Assembly: GCA_000310025.1 (NCBI GenBank)
Contig: FN649747.1
Location: 519,806-583,805, forward strand
DNA from: Ectocarpus siliculosus
Lineage: Eukaryota; Sar; Phaeophyceae; Ectocarpales; Ectocarpaceae
Direction of reading: 5' to 3'
DNA length: 64,000 nt
In this document: piece by piece, positions 1 to 13,800 of the stretch
Numbering within the stretch: position 1 is the first letter of the stretch
Layout: each line of letters opens with the position of its first letter
Program-made: the position numbers and the translations under genes
The notes under the pieces: generated by a model
What the model was told of the DNA's origin: nothing
Databases searched by the model: none
The model's input: the letters and a program-made list of their open reading frames with translations, nothing else

Positions 1-606
1 AATCTTTTGTGTATTCCAAAGATACGCGGAACAAAAGATGGCACGCAATTCTTACCATCGGCGTCCGACTGAAGCATCAGCCGGTCATCCCCCTGGAAGA
101 GGTTTTCCCATGTTGCTCCCGACAGCTGATTGAGACAGTAACAATCGGCCCTGCGTAACAGAAAACAGCGCGAGACAACCCGGATATTCACACAGGAGTT
201 CATTGAATGTACACATTTTGCTTCGTTATATTTGCTGGATTTTTCATAAGTCTTGTTGTTTGTGTGTGTGAGGGGAGTATTTTTGGTGTGTTTGGTTGTT
301 TCTTTCTATTTCATTTTTGCAAGGACACGATTTGAGGCAAGAGAGGGCAGAAGAATGCTCAGGACGACATTTTAATGTGAACATTGCTAAAGACGGATGA
401 GTTTGTCCATGAATACCGCCTGCTGTACACACGCACGAGAGGTGGTACGGCGGTAGGACAAAACAAACTTGTGTGATTGGTATGATGCCCCACGGCATGA
501 TGCTACCTCCCCGCTACGGCGCCCACTTCATTTCTCATCGTATGGTACTAGTCACGAGCGTCCACCTCTAAGTACACGTGTCTGTGCACTGCATATCTCG
601 AATGTA

Positions 607-638
607 CCTCTATAGTTCCGGTACCGGAACTATAGAGG
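607..638. repeat. Perfect 32-bp palindrome
   Basis: The 32 bases are their own reverse complement, centred on GGTACC at about 620-625. The half-site contains CTATAGTTCCGGT, which recurs in the hairpin immediately downstream. It could be a cruciform, a dimeric protein-binding site or the tip of a small inverted-repeat element. Confidence 0.9.
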
Positions 639-658
639 GTGAATTCTATATACTTCCG

Positions 659-715
659 GGTCCCGCTATAGTTCCGGTATTATCGGCAATTCAAGACCGG
701 AACTATAGCGGGACC
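659..715. repeat. 20-bp inverted repeat (hairpin) sharing the palindrome motif
   Basis: Arms at 659-678 and 696-715 are exact reverse complements, separated by a 17-base loop. They share the core CTATAGTTCCGGT with the palindrome about 20 bases upstream, so this core occurs four times in 110 bases in alternating orientation. The function is unknown. It may be a small MITE-like element or a regulatory site. Confidence 0.9.
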
Positions 716-2869
716 ACTACTGTAGCGCCTTTTTGAGCATGCGTCAAGAAAACGGAGGTGCTGCGTAAGCCATCTCGTGCGGTTGTCCAAGGTTCAATCT
801 ACTGATCCGAGTACCAGCCTGGTGTTGGCCTTGTAAAGATGCCTGGCCAAGGAAAGCAAGACGTGATCGCTGTATCGGAGTACCGTAAAGAACATCCTTG
901 ACCACAATCCGCTTTCTCCTCGGCTGATTTCTTCAAGAACAACGGGGAAGATTCCAAAGACTACAGTTAGGGGGGGGCGTATCCACCCCTCAGTCCCACA
1001 GTAAAATCACTCCACTGATGGGCCTCGATGATGGAAAGGAATGTGTGCGAGCATACCACTGCCTGCATTGCGCTGTCTCCTCATGCACCCACAGCTGCAT
1101 GCTCAAAGCTTCAGACATAATCAGGACGCCATGTCCGGATGCCCACGCCATGTAGTCTCCCCCCGCTGATCAACAACGTTACGGTGACTGCTCAATAGGT
1201 GTTTGTTGCACCACACCAAGTATTCAATGCGAATGAGTTCAGCAGGCGGCAAGCAGCTATTGCTCCCAGCTCCCACTTGTGTCGTGAACCAGGTTGCTAC
1301 GCATACTGCTGTTGTACGAGGCGGTCCAAGCGTTGCTCGAAAAGCGTCCATGTTGCTTCCAATGGGTGTAGTGCAAAAGAAAGGCCTCGTGCCCCTCCGT
1401 TGCCCCTTCAAGCGGCTCATAATTGAGCACCAAGTGATAAACTACGGTCGACAATCACTCGGACGTACAGTACATCTGCTGCCTCCTTACAGCGTACGGC
1501 AAGAAGCAGTCGGGCGGCATGGTGCCGCTCTAATCTGAGATTACTCACTTGCACACAAGGTCCGTGATGTCCCGTACTTCCAGATCGCTCGCCTTCGGGG
1601 CTGCTGCTCCCGCCGCAGCGGCACCCGCTCTGGATCAGAGACAGTTATCAACGGACGGAGAGCGAAAATCCTACGGTGGGCACAGCAGCAGCGTAATCGG
1701 GAGCATCAGCCTGGTTCGACGAGGTCGATTGGGTGCACCTTCTTCGTGTTCCTCAAATTTCGTCGTTGCAACACTCTCCTAACTGACAGTCTGCGCCGTC
1801 TATTTGACAGTCCTGGTAGCTGCTGTTGGTAACCACCCACCCTGCAGATATCATCTTCTGGTTCGTCTGAGTTGGAAGGCTCGGTAATCTCCTTCGGGCG
1901 GCTGCTGGCTGTGTCGGCGTGGCGCCGGTCTAGGCGAAGGCCGTCAAGGCCGTCAAGGCCGTGGCCTGGGGGGTCGACAGAAAGTCCTTTCGGATAAGCT
2001 AGTGGGTCCGACACAGAACCCAGCAAAATGATAGGTTCGTGAGGCGTTGTTGACATGAAACCGTCCACAATTTTCGTGATCTGACACCGCGCGTTACTTC
2101 GATGAGATGCCCTCGACAGACACATTCGAGAGCTACTACTTCCTCTCACAGGGGATTGCGTCGAACGTCGCATTGTCTGTAGCTACATATAAGCACACGT
2201 CTGAAGATACACTCAGCACGTCTTGAAGATGGTTCTCTGGTCGTTGTTGTTGCACAACTCACAGCAAGCAGTTCAGGGATTGTTTGTGTTCCTGTCTGTT
2301 CTCAGACGTCGAATACACAGTAGTATTAGTATGCGTATGTATGTATTATGTTGTATGCATAGTAACTGTAGTTTCCTGTTGACACGCCAGGTCGGCACGC
2401 CAGCAATGGGCGGTGTACCGACGACGTGACTTTGGGAGAAGAGAAGCGGATCCTACGACACCAGCAGTGTGTGCCTCTCGCGTTGGGACTGGTTATTATT
2501 ATGTATGCGGCATTCGGAGTAAACTATATATACGGGAACTCCGCGTACATACGCGCGGTCAAAGAGTCTCGGCTTTACTGTTGTGAGTTGTCTGGGAACC
2601 CTGCCGACCCTTATTTCTTTCGTACAACAACAGTTAGTTCCGAAGTCTATGGACTACTCTATGGACGCAACAAGCAGTGTAGCGGATCCCGAGTTGATAG
2701 TGCCGTAATAGTATCATCCAACGCCGCTGACGTAAGGCTGGCGGCGTAGTAGTTTCCGGTGGCCACTATAGAGTAGCACTGCTCGCGTAGTTCCTGTTGC
2801 CATGGCGGCGGAAAAAAAAGTTTCAGAACCAGGGAGGGGGTCCCCGAAATGATCACGCTGAGGGTACCG

Positions 2870-3315
2870 AAAGAACCTCTCGTTGACAGGTCAAATGGAT
2901 AGATAGATGGACACCCAGCCATCCCAGGTTCGGGGTTGTTGTTGTGCATCGTAGATTGGACGGGGCTTCAATATTTGATTGCGGGTCAAGCTTGGGCGGG
3001 TAGGCAACGTCTAAGCTCAAATTGATCGAGATGGTACATATTTCGCGTCGGAAGCACCTACCTACCTGATGCGTGCTCGTGTTTTATGCTTGAAACGGCC
3101 GATCACTAGCAGCTGAGACAACTTAACGCAGCAAGCACCAATCAAGCTCAAACTTGCTGAGGGTGTCTGAAGTCAGTAGTCTAGTAGTGAGTGGCCGATG
3201 GGATGATTTCTCCGTCCTCGGGTGTGTGGAGTAAAAACGTGTTATTTTTTCCGCGCGGTGAGGCCTGTCTGTAGAGATCGTAACGGTCTCTTTCTTGGAG
3301 GAGTGGTTCGGAAAT
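2870..3315 (+). repeat. Diverged direct repeat, left copy
   Basis: This segment matches 5920-6356 in the same orientation at many short blocks in the same order, for example GTAGATTG.ACGGGG, GCTCAAATTGA.CGAGAT, GAGGGTGTCT.AAG and AGAGA.CGTAAC. Similarity is roughly 70 percent by eye. The two copies flank a 2.6-kb interval holding the foldback, as the terminal repeats of an old element might. The outer limits are uncertain, and no target-site duplication was identified. Confidence 0.55.
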
Positions 3316-3389
3316 CTGCAATAGGTCTTATCCTAGCGACGTCAAACGACGGAGGCTTTTTGGTTTTGAACCCTACTGCGCTGTAGTCG

Positions 3390-5545
3390 TTGGCATCGCA
3401 GCTTGGCCAACAGTGGTGGTTCTCTAAGAGATTTTGTTACTGTGGCTTTTTTTACCATGGTCCGGGACGGTGCGTAATAACGACGACGGTTGTTGGTTTT
3501 TGTGATGAAGGAAGCGCTAAGCAAAGTCGGACAACCATCGCCCTGAAGTTAGTACTCGATCTGATGTACGGAGCAAGACGATAGTTTGTGGCACACAACA
3601 ACCAATCAACCCTGCGTGCAAAATCTATGCATGCGCGTCAGTTGCTGTTGTCATTCGCCTACATACAACGTTCGATGTCACACAGATCCATCCGTGGTGC
3701 ACGGCTCAGGGACAGATGTCTATCTATCTATAATCTATACTGGTTATGCGTTCCGAAAAGAGAGTCATCAACGCATACGTACATGCGTCACACAACGCAC
3801 ACAGCTGCTGGTGGTGAGGGGTACCTATCTCCTAGTGCCTGCTGTGCCATTCCAGCGATAACCTACCCTACCCTACCCTTACTGCCTCTTACCGTCGTAG
3901 GTGTTAAGGTCTATCAGACGCCGGACTCGGCACAACACCTGACAGACAATTCTGGACTACCTCCAAGACGCTACAGGCCTATCCGGATCGAACGTCTATG
4001 GCACGTCTATTCAACAACAACAAACAGTTAGAAGCAGTTAGTTTTAGTTATTCTAATGCCATAGCCTACTCGCGTCATGAATTCAACTTCAATGTGTCAT
4101 GCTCTGGAAGGTGCAGCCCTGCATGGCCCGGCTCAGTAGCCAAGCGACCGGGTTAACTTTCCTCGGAGAGGCTACCAGAGGGGGACACATCGCAGCCTCC
4201 CTCAGAGGTTGAACGAAACTTGGGTTCGATCAAGTGACCTGGTTGTCAATGGTAGAGTCATGTGGGCCGTGTACACTTATATAGCCTGGTTGTCAAAAGT
4301 GTGGTTATTTGGTCTGCGCCAACATGCCACATTTATTTCCAAAACGAATTGTTGAAAGAAACACGTTCATTTGTCTATTCTTGTCGGGTCGGCATCTTGT
4401 GACAACTGGGGTGTCTGCTAAATTATTGCTGATGCTGATACCATTCGAACTTAGGAAACGCTATGTTTGTCATGGATTTTTTCAACTCTCTACTTCTCTC
4501 GGTGTACCCGCACACGAGCGGGCAACTTCCTCTCAGCACCTGGTAGCTAGCAGTTGTCACAAGATGCCGACCCGACAAGAATAGACAAATGAACGTGTTT
4601 CTTTCAACAATTCGTTTTGGAAATAAATGTGGCATGTTGGGCGCAGACCAAATAACCACACTTTTGACAACCAGGCTATATAAGTGTACACGGCCCACAG
4701 GACTCTACCATTGACAACCAGGTCACTTGATCGAACCCAAGTTTCGTTCAACCTCTGAGGGAGGCTGCGATGTGTCCCCCTCTGGTAGCCTCTCCGAGGA
4801 AAGTTAACCCGGTCGCTTGGCTACTGAGCCGGGCCATGCAGGGCTGCACCTTCCAGAGCATGACACATTGAAGTTGAATTCATGACGCGAGTAGGCTATG
4901 GCATTAGAATAACTAAAACTAACTGCTTCTAACTGTTTGTTGTTGTTGAATAGACGTGCCATAGACGTTCGATCCGGATAGGCCTGTAGCGTCTTGGAGG
5001 TAGTCCAGAATTGTCTGTCAGGTGTTGTGCCGAGTCCGGCGTCTGATAGACCTTAACACCTACGACGGTAAGAGGCAGTAAGGGTAGGGTAGGGTAGGTT
5101 ATCGCTGGAATGGCACAGCAGGCACTAGAAGATAGGTACCCCTCTACCACCAGCAGCATGCTTGTGTGACGTACGTACGTATGCGTTGATGACTCTCTTT
5201 TCGGAACGCATAACCAGTATAGATGATAGATAGACATCTATCTGTCCCTGATCCGTGTACCGCGGATCTGTGTGACATCGTTGTAGGCGAATGACAACAA
5301 CAATTTACGCGCGCATGCATAGATTTTGCACGCAGGGTTGATTGGTTGTGTGCTAGTCAAACTATCGTCTCTGCTCCGTACATCAGATTGAGTACTACAG
5401 GGCGATGGTTGTCCGACTTTGCTTAGTGCTTCCTTAATCTCAAAACCAACCGTCGTCGTTGCGCACCGTCCCAGACCATGGCAGAAAAAGCAACAAGAAT
5501 TTCTTAGAGGACCAGCACGGTTGCCCGAGGCAAGCTGCGATTCCA
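3390..5545. mobile_element. Foldback element: about 1-kb inverted repeat arms around a 144-bp spacer
   Basis: The left arm (about 3390-4407) is the reverse complement of the right arm (about 4552-5545). Identity is very high next to the spacer (4408-4551) and falls outward, with small indels. ORFs read from either end give almost the same peptide, for example 3588-4031 forward and 4929-5237 reverse, which is a by-product of the symmetry and not evidence of a gene. No transposase domain is visible. A foldback transposon or an inverted duplication would fit; a transcript across it would form a long double-stranded hairpin. Confidence 0.8.
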
Positions 5546-5919
5546 GTGGCTATACAAGATACGTATGGTGAAAGGAGTCGCCGACGAGCATTGCACGCGC
5601 GCATTTCAAAAACATTGGTATATTTCTGTCGAAAAGCGGGAGAATAATCTATGGCGGGACACGTGGCAGAGAGAGATGTGCCCCGAGCCCCTCTTTGGCA
5701 GGTTTGTCCTGGCCTCACAGTGGGTAATCCTGTATGCAGAATTGGCGGCGGGGCTCCAACTTGATGGCCGGTAGGCAACTATACGCGAAAAATATGTCGA
5801 GACCTACCCGGGATTGATGTGCTCCGACGAGAACGAAGTTAACAACAATTATGCTCGCGTAAAACAAACTGAAATCATCGGGACGCCGCGGGATATTGGA
5901 TACTTCGGTGGGGAAGGTG

Positions 5920-6356
5920 GCAGTGGTGTGACCCATTCGTTGGCAGACTGGGTACGTAGACACATACTGTAGTCATCCCAGCGTCGAAAAAGAGGTTGCT
6001 CATCCTGTTGTAGATTGAACGGGGTATTAATTAGGTGGCAGCCAGTTGTATCTGTTGCTCAAATTGACCGAGATCGGAGCAATTTGGTGCCGGGAGCATC
6101 TGCTGCATGCCCGTGTTTCGTGCTTGAGACGTCCGCTCACCGACACAGGCAAAGGTTGGCGCAGTACGCATCAATTAAGCTTACACGTGCGGAGGGTGTC
6201 TAAAGATCTCGATCGTGTGATTTCTTGCGCTTCCGGTGTTCGGTTAAAAAAACCGCGTGGTTGGGAGCTTCCGAGTGAACGGCATCAGACAGAAACCGTT
6301 TTTTTACCGCTTCTTAGACCTCTAGAGACCGTAACCGTTTCTTAGAGGAACCGGAG
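5920..6356 (+). repeat. Diverged direct repeat, right copy
   Basis: This is the partner of 2870-3315, in the same orientation. It ends near the block AGAGACCGTAACCGTTTCTTAGAGGA, matching the left copy with several substitutions. It may be the second terminal repeat of a degraded element into which the foldback inserted or from which it formed. Confidence 0.55.
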
Positions 6357-7899
6357 GAAAAATGGTGGTGAAACCGCGTGTGTCGACTCTAGTTTCAACG
6401 ACCGTGGATACTGGTCGGGGTGTGCATTTGAACGAACACAAGTTCGACCCCAATCCGATGACGTTCCGATTACTACGAGGTCTCCCAGAGACCAGAACCA
6501 ACCGCATTTCGACAATCGTGGGTACCGCATACGACAGGTGACAACATACAACAAACGGTGCTGATAGTATTTACGGTCAACACGAGCGCAACGAAAAAAG
6601 CTCGTCTCAGATCAAGTAAGTGGGCAACACAAGATGCCACACAAAACCCACAACAACGAATACCGCCGGTGAAAATTGTTCCGAAGCCAAACTGTCACCG
6701 GGGTGTGTTTGCTTGTGCTGAATACCGCGTCATCACCAGTACCTGTTCCGACGTCATGCTACACGATATCGCTGAAGGGCACTCATCCGACCTCATACCA
6801 TGCAAGTTGGGAATGCGGCGGTGGGGTAAATTCTTTTCGCCCAGCGGTAGGGTTCAACTACGTTGTGGGCATAGCCCTTTCCCAGCCTGGTGTCGAGGAA
6901 AAGTATATGCATATGCCTATTCATGCACGGGAAAATGGGTAGGTCCGCCAGCTTGGGGCAGGAGGCCTCATCCAATCCAATCTTTACATCACCAAGTGAT
7001 CGGCAACGATCCCAACGGCACATCAGTGCTTTAAGAGGTAGCTGACCCATGCACTTTGAATCTTCGACATGCCACCAACAACGTATCCTCTCGCCCAGCT
7101 ACAGAATGAGGGAAAAGGCCCAGGCACTGTGGATGTGCTGCTTCGAGAGTTGATCACTGGCCGCAGCAATGCGAGCTTCAACGTATCATCATCAGAATAT
7201 CACGTCAGACGGGATCTACTGTACATTGTTTCAGGATAACGAGGTAAGCCTTTGAAGGCGTGCTTTCCTCTACAAAAAGGTGTCCCTAGCCAGTCCGCTG
7301 CGGAATGATTCTAAGGCGGGGATTCCCGGCACAAAGGTAGGTAAAACTTAAGGGGGAAGCGTCGCCATTCATTCCCAACCGGTGGGGGTCAAACGACAAA
7401 GCAGAACGTACTGCCACACCCATACGGTATCCTACCGAGCCCGAAGATATGGAACCTGCCCATATATTAAACCGTGCGCATGTGCGTGCTAGCTCCAAGG
7501 CTGGGTATTGAAGCCAGAGCTTCAGTCAAGAGGGCCGCCTGCCGGTTGATGACGTTGCTCCTCTGCCATTGGTCGAATACAACTTTTCGACCGTCGGCGC
7601 TGACTTTGGCGCTGTCAACGGCACCAGCCGGGGGTACTGAACAGATGACGAGGGTCGGGGCAGCAAAGAGCCGGCGCGAAGGGCGGCGCGAAAAGGTTGT
7701 TTGAGGAGCCACAATAGTTTGAAGTTCTGAGTGCTTTGGAGGAAGCGACGTCGACTGGGCGAAACGTATGTGGCGCCGAGACTTCTCGAAGCAATGGGTT
7801 TGAATGGAGGAAGCCACAGCGCTACCGGCGATCCATATTATTCACTCGTGCGACACAGCATCTAACAACAGCAGCACCCAACCTAATGGTGTTCGCATG
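6357..7899. other. Intergenic region, no gene recognised
   Basis: The longest open frame here (6558-7034, plus) does not start with ATG, has no recognisable domain and no supporting exon structure. The 3' part is the region downstream of the minus-strand gene ending at 7900 and probably contains its 3' untranslated region. Nothing else could be supported. Confidence 0.4.
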
Positions 7900-10800
7900 T
7901 CAACCACGCCGCTGAAAGTACAAACCACAATCGCGACACACGGGTCTCAAGCTTGCAGTACGAGGTGAATAGCATGCCCCTCGTGCGCACGTGCTTCTAC
8001 GCCAAACTGGACGAGATCGGGCACACTGTACCTTTGAGACACTAACGTTCCCGTCCGCCGACACCGAACCACTGCCCCCTCCACCTCCCCTCAGCAACCG
8101 CCCTTTCAGTCCCGGACCTCCCGAACCCCCCACATCGTCCGTCGTTCCCGTTCTCTCAAAGAGCAGTGGACCCTGAGGACCTTTCGGTGGAACGGTTCCG
8201 GGCTCGCCCGACGCCGAAGACGCCGTCGCCGATCCACGCGGGGCTATCTTTCCCGGGGTCATCACGGGTTGCGTCCGCCCTGGTGTCCTGGACGTCCCGA
8301 TACCGTTAACACTGCTGCCGTCGCCGCCCCTGCCACCGCCCCTGCCCTGTTCGCCGTGACCGCTTCCACCGTTCTCGCCTCCGACTTCGACAACGCGATC
8401 GTTGCGGCCGCCCAGTCCCCCCGCGCCCGTGTACCACTCGTCGAGCCCTTTCGGTACCTGTGGGGTGCCGAAGCCTCCCAGTGGGCGGTTGCACGACAGA
8501 CATTTCGAGCCGATCAGGACGTCTTTGTCGCTCGGGACCATGGACAAAATGGCCGTCGCGCGAGCCTGGTATGAGGAGGAATGAGGGAGAAGGGAGAAAT
8601 GGGTTAGATAGGCCAAAGCAGAGAGATAGCAGGGCGGGAGGGACGACAACGCCGCAAAACAATACGCATGCATGACACCCTTAGAACACGAAGTACTTCG
8701 GTTAAAGTTTCTAGGTTCTACCGTTAGCGGAGTATCGGAACTGGCACGCCCGACACAAAGATAGCACATAATTGCACCTGTTCTAGCTCGATCTGAAGTC
8801 GTTTCATTGCGACCGAACTGTTCTGGTCCTTCCCGAGCACCCTGCCTAACCGTTGGAGTTTCGTCTGTTCGTTGGCCGACTTGTTGATTTTCAACGTCAT
8901 GTCTTCGAGCGCCTTCTCGATCTCAGATGCGCCGGCCTTTGAACTAAGCTCTTTGCTAAGTCGCGAAAACAACCCTTGCATGGTTTCCACGGTGGTCCCA
9001 AGGTCCTATTTTTTCCGAGGGTTGGGTGCGCAAGGTAGCGTGCTTGTGGACGGACAGAGGAGGTGAGTTTGAGTGCCACGGGGGGGCGTGGGTGGAGCGT
9101 TATGCTATTCTATTTTGCTAGAGGGACTATAATGTGTGTCGCACGTTCCGTAGGAGCTTCGACAGGCACGGAGCATATATGCATGAGCACCCCCATGTGA
9201 GATTATCAGTCGTTTCTATCGATGATTTTCGCGATGGGTTCCATTCATCCAACAACCCCATGAGTTTGTTCATGCCTAAGGTCATTGTTGTATCATACGC
9301 GAATCAGCAGCAAAGGGAAAGCTGTTCGCGTGAAGACTGTACCGGTCTGCCTCACAGGAAATATAGCATCGACGAGTAACACCCCCCGAATGGGATGAAC
9401 CGAATGCATCAATACGAAGAATAATGGAATCTCTGCCTCTTACTGCGATGGCCTGCGAGCGCTCTCTATCTGCATCCACTTCGCTTAGGACGAGATGCAT
9501 CGTTCGTTGGAAGCCGGCAAGAGTGTTTTCCATCTCCCCCAGCTTTCCCTTCACGCTATCCACGGGTGCGCTGAGCTGCCGGATAACCGATTCCCGTTCC
9601 TTATCCGCGCGCTGAGCGACGTAGACCGTCAGGTCCTCCAGCGTCACGGAAAGTCGAATCTGTTTGTGCGCATACGATACATATTCATCGGGTTTTGCAT
9701 GGTGTACCTTGATTTTCGCTATTCTGTCATTGTGCCGTTTAAGCTTTCTCGGAGGGCACCCAGGTGACTTGTGGGGCGCATTCCGTGTCAAAGTTGTGCG
9801 CACCCATGTCTTGAAAAGTGACAAGCGTGGAGTTGTGAAATGGTTTGGAGCTTCAGTCAAGTCGAAGCACACGCAAGTACCTACCGCAAGGTCTCCGGTG
9901 CCAACACAGTGGTTCAGTACGTTCGAGAGGGCCTTCAAGAGCACAACCATTCCTGCCGGAAAAGGCATTTTTTCCGAGGTGCCGTGTCTCGTATAGGTCA
10001 GGCAGTTGAGCTTGACCCACGCTTGAGGTGACGCGCCGCTCGTCGACGACTCTACCCCTTCGCTCCCACCATTTTCCCCCCCGCCTTCCTCCGCGGTGGC
10101 GCCTTCGGTGATCCCGCCCCCTCCTGCGAGGTTTGCTGTGACTAAGGCGGTAGCGGCTTCAGCGCTGGAGGTGCGACGGTGGTGCTTGGTATTTCCCCCG
10201 TCTTCCGCTCGACGTGCCTGCAGAACCTGAGCTTTGACGAAGGCGAAAAGCGTGGTGCCTAGGTCCGTCGCTCGGTCGGAAAAATGCTGAGGAGCAAACA
10301 AATATACGGTACGAAAGGGTTGGAGTCAAACGCGGGCAGGGTGCTCGGGCCCGGCGGACATGTACTCGCTTTCTTCCCGTGCGTATTTTCACTCGGTTCC
10401 CTACTCACCTCCCTCTCCTCACCACCCTTCCGCCCCTCCTTTTCCCCAATGTAACTCTTCACCCACCATTGCCGCAGGGCTGTCCATGGCGATATCTTTG
10501 GCAAGCGTAGCGGGATCTCCAATCTCCTCCTCCAGCACCCTCGCCCTCTCTGAAATGTTCACCAAAAGGTGGCGGATAGCCCCCATACTGCGCAGCTTGT
10601 TGGCAGATACCTCGTTGCTGGATATTGCCTCGAGAGACGAGAGAAGCGAGCGAAGCTCCAGCTTCAGCTCAACGAGAGCCTTGTGAACGACCTTGCTCTT
10701 TTCGTCGACGGCGTTGGAATCTAGGCGCGCGAGAAGCTAGAGAACGTGAGCGCGCGAACGAGTGCAAAGGCAATGGGGGCCAAGCCGTTAAGCAGAGCAG

Positions 10801-13800
10801 TGAGTTCCACTTTCCCATGGTTACAAAGTCACGGGAAATCACGATATCTTTCCTCGACGCCTCGCCTTGGTGCACACATATGGTGGATGCCTGAAAACCA
10901 ATTTCGAAGAGGAGAGCTGCTTTTGGTCAATCGCGGTACCATGCCCTGGTGATCGCTGCTGTTACATCAACCGACAACAACTGAGTCGAGCGACTCATGT
11001 TATAGGGAACGCGGGGATTCGGTGGCTGTCTTCGCTGATAGTCCTCATGAGACGAACAACAGCTCAGCAAAAGTAGAACAAACCACCCGGTGAAGCGATG
11101 CTGAAGAAAATGCGTCACAAACGAATGTCGCTCATTTCCTTGTACAGGGGACTCACCCTGTTGATCGCATCGGCGTTTTGTTGCGCCTGTTTCAGAAACC
11201 TTCGGTTGTATTCCTCATCCTTGGCAGCTATCAAGGCCTCAAGCTCTTCCAGTGAAATCTCGGTGCGCTTCTCCTGGTCCTCCACACGATCTCGAACGGC
11301 AATGATCTCTCGCTGCAGCTTCCCTAGGTCTCGCCCCATTTGGCTGCTTTCTTCACTCGGCCTCTCTAGTGACATACTTTGAGCTACGGGCTGGCAAAGT
11401 ACGTACCGGGTGGACAAAGGCGGCGGTGATGATGTTCGTTCGGGCCTTGGATGCATGGTTTATCGTTGAACCCTTACACAGCAGTTGTTGACGAAATATT
11501 TTGTCTTCGGCAGCAACATGTTGTGGCGTCTTATTGAGAAGGCTTGTTGTTGTGTATGCTCTAGGCTAGGGGGGGCACCAGGCCTGCTACCTCTTCCTGA
11601 CCTGTGGACCCGAATGCTGCTGTTTTGGGTGCGCGTACTCGTCGGAATCCAGGGCCGCCTTGGCCTGGTGGTCCCTGCTGTGTGGATCGTTGTGGTGTGA
11701 TTTGTTGACGTCCTCCTGTCCGACTCTTCGCGCTTGCCTTTGCCCATCCCAACCCGCTTCCAGGCTCATCAATTGATGTTGAAGGTTCTCCAGCTCGGTC
11801 TCTTGGCTCTGGAGTTGCCTACCGTTAGCAAATTCACGCTGAGGGTGTCAGGTCGGAGGGACTGAAATTACAGACGAATGCCGCCGATAAGATTAACGTA
11901 GCGCACCGGCTGAAATCGACCGTGAAGCGTCGTTAAGGACAGCGACGACGGTTTGCCAAGTGCTGGTCCTCGACGACGGTAAAATTCACCCAAAAACTAT
12001 TTTTTTCTCTAAGACGGATAGTACCGTGCGTGGTGACTTTTTCCTTCGGGTTAGGGTTATATTGCTGTAATCGCCCGTAAGGGTGAAGGTCGGCGGAATC
12101 TGCTATGTTGATATGCGTGTGGGTGTGTGAGGATGTTGGGGAGGTTCAATCGAGATATTTTCCTTTAGGCGGAGTCCGGCATATGCGGTGTTTACCGCAG
12201 CAAGGAACTCTATCGAATGGTACATAAGCCTCCATCCCTTCTTGGCAGCAGAGACCCGGTCAAGCGACTCACCCCTTTCGTCGACAGCGCATGGACTTAG
12301 AGGTATCCTCGCTTCATATCCCAGGCCAAATGTTCCTCCAGTAGTTACTTCAATCCATTGATCGACCAACTAACCATCCACCCATCCACCTCTATTCCAC
12401 TCCTCTCACATTGCCATTGATGTAAACATGAGCACCGGATTCCCTCCCATAGCTCCGTCGAACATTCCTTGCACCCCACCAGATGATTCTCGTTTCTGGC
12501 GCGAGTGAAAGGGCAGAGAGCAGTTGGTGTTAGATTTGCTACGACTCTATGGCACGCACGTAGTTGATTGATCGTTGTAGAGCGCACATCCTTAGGTTGG
12601 TGTTGTGTTGTGTTGTGTTGTTGTTGTTGTTGTTGTTGTTTTCGTCCTATTTATTTTGGCGACAGTCCCCCCATTTTTCGTGGGGAGACGCGTACTACAC
12701 TTTTCAGTGCATCTAGAGTACTGCACGTTTCGGTGTATTTTTTCGTACAACTACAACCATCCAGGGTCATACAGGAGGGGGTAAACACCAAGGCTTTTTT
12801 CTTCTTAGTCCTCAAGCAAACCCGGACTATCCGCGCGTGCAACGAATACTTGAACGTAGGGAACCGCTTAGATATCGTGACTTTGCCTCGAAAGTAGTGA
12901 TGATCCTCCAGCAGTTTTTCGACCATTCTCCACTTGCAGAACACAGTGCCGACCAGAACGGCGAACTCTCTAGCTGTATCATTGGGACCAAAGATTCAAC
13001 TCCACACCGAATGAAAATAACCCAGGTCATATTCGCCGGAGAGGGAGAACGCCCGCCCTCGGCTCTGATCCCAATCTGAGAACAGGGCCTGCCCTGTATT
13101 GGGGCCTTTCGACCCTTGTATCCCATTATCCTTAACAAAGGAAAGGTCGTGGGTTCGAATCTCAGCACGTGTGATGTCTTTTTTCGCCAGATAAATACAT
13201 TGATATCTGGCGACGCAAACACCAAGATCCATCTGAAATGAAGCTGGCAGCGCTGATTATTTCTCGTCTACAGGATAGCCCCCTCAACATTGACAGAAAA
13301 GTAGATGATGATCGTACCTTGTCGCGCGATTACAGCAGCCCTTACCATCTATTTCCGCGTGGTGGGCATAGCAAAAGAATCTCTCTTATGGTTCAGTGCG
13401 TGACCTCGCAAGAATTTCGACTGTTGGTTGTGTGGGTTCGCACCTCTCAGGCGTGATCCACCCGCAATTCAGGCGCGGATTGAGCACTTGTGAAATACAC
13501 GCAATAAAGTATGAAGAAACAGCTGAACCTGCTCGCAGTAGTTTAGATTAAAGGCAAACGCTATTGCAGGAGGAAAAGTGGATAAACCTATCTGCTCTGT
13601 TTACCTCGCTGTGACCCCAGCTGGTGCATCCAACACATACGGAATGTGTTGACTGGCGCCCAGATCATACGGGACGAAAGCACACACATCATACATGTAA
13701 GGCTGGTTTGGACTTGCAGATCTCCCAACAAATGGTGAAGGTAGGTCTGTACGTTTGGTGACGCACCGTGGTTTGTGGCAGATAATTTTGTCGCATACCC

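Larger units (their letters stand above)
1..2869. other. Intergenic region, no gene recognised
   Basis: Only short ORFs without family resemblance or codon coherence are present on either strand. The notable content is the pair of palindromic elements at 607-715, described separately. The stretch 2160-2760 is AT-richer and carries many TGT/GTA-rich words, but I could not assign it to an element. I see no convincing coding exon. Confidence 0.5.

Noticed and set aside
3860-3885. CCCTACCCTACCC motif resembling telomere repeat
   Set aside because: It is only about four units, the spacing is not the TTTAGGG-type unit, and it is part of the foldback arm (mirrored at about 5080).
3588-4031. 147-residue open frame, mirrored at 4929-5237 on the other strand
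   Set aside because: It is explained by the inverted repeat. It has no recognisable domain and no ATG-anchored exon structure.
6558-7034. 158-residue plus-strand open frame
   Set aside because: No ATG at its start, no recognisable motif, and no flanking exons.
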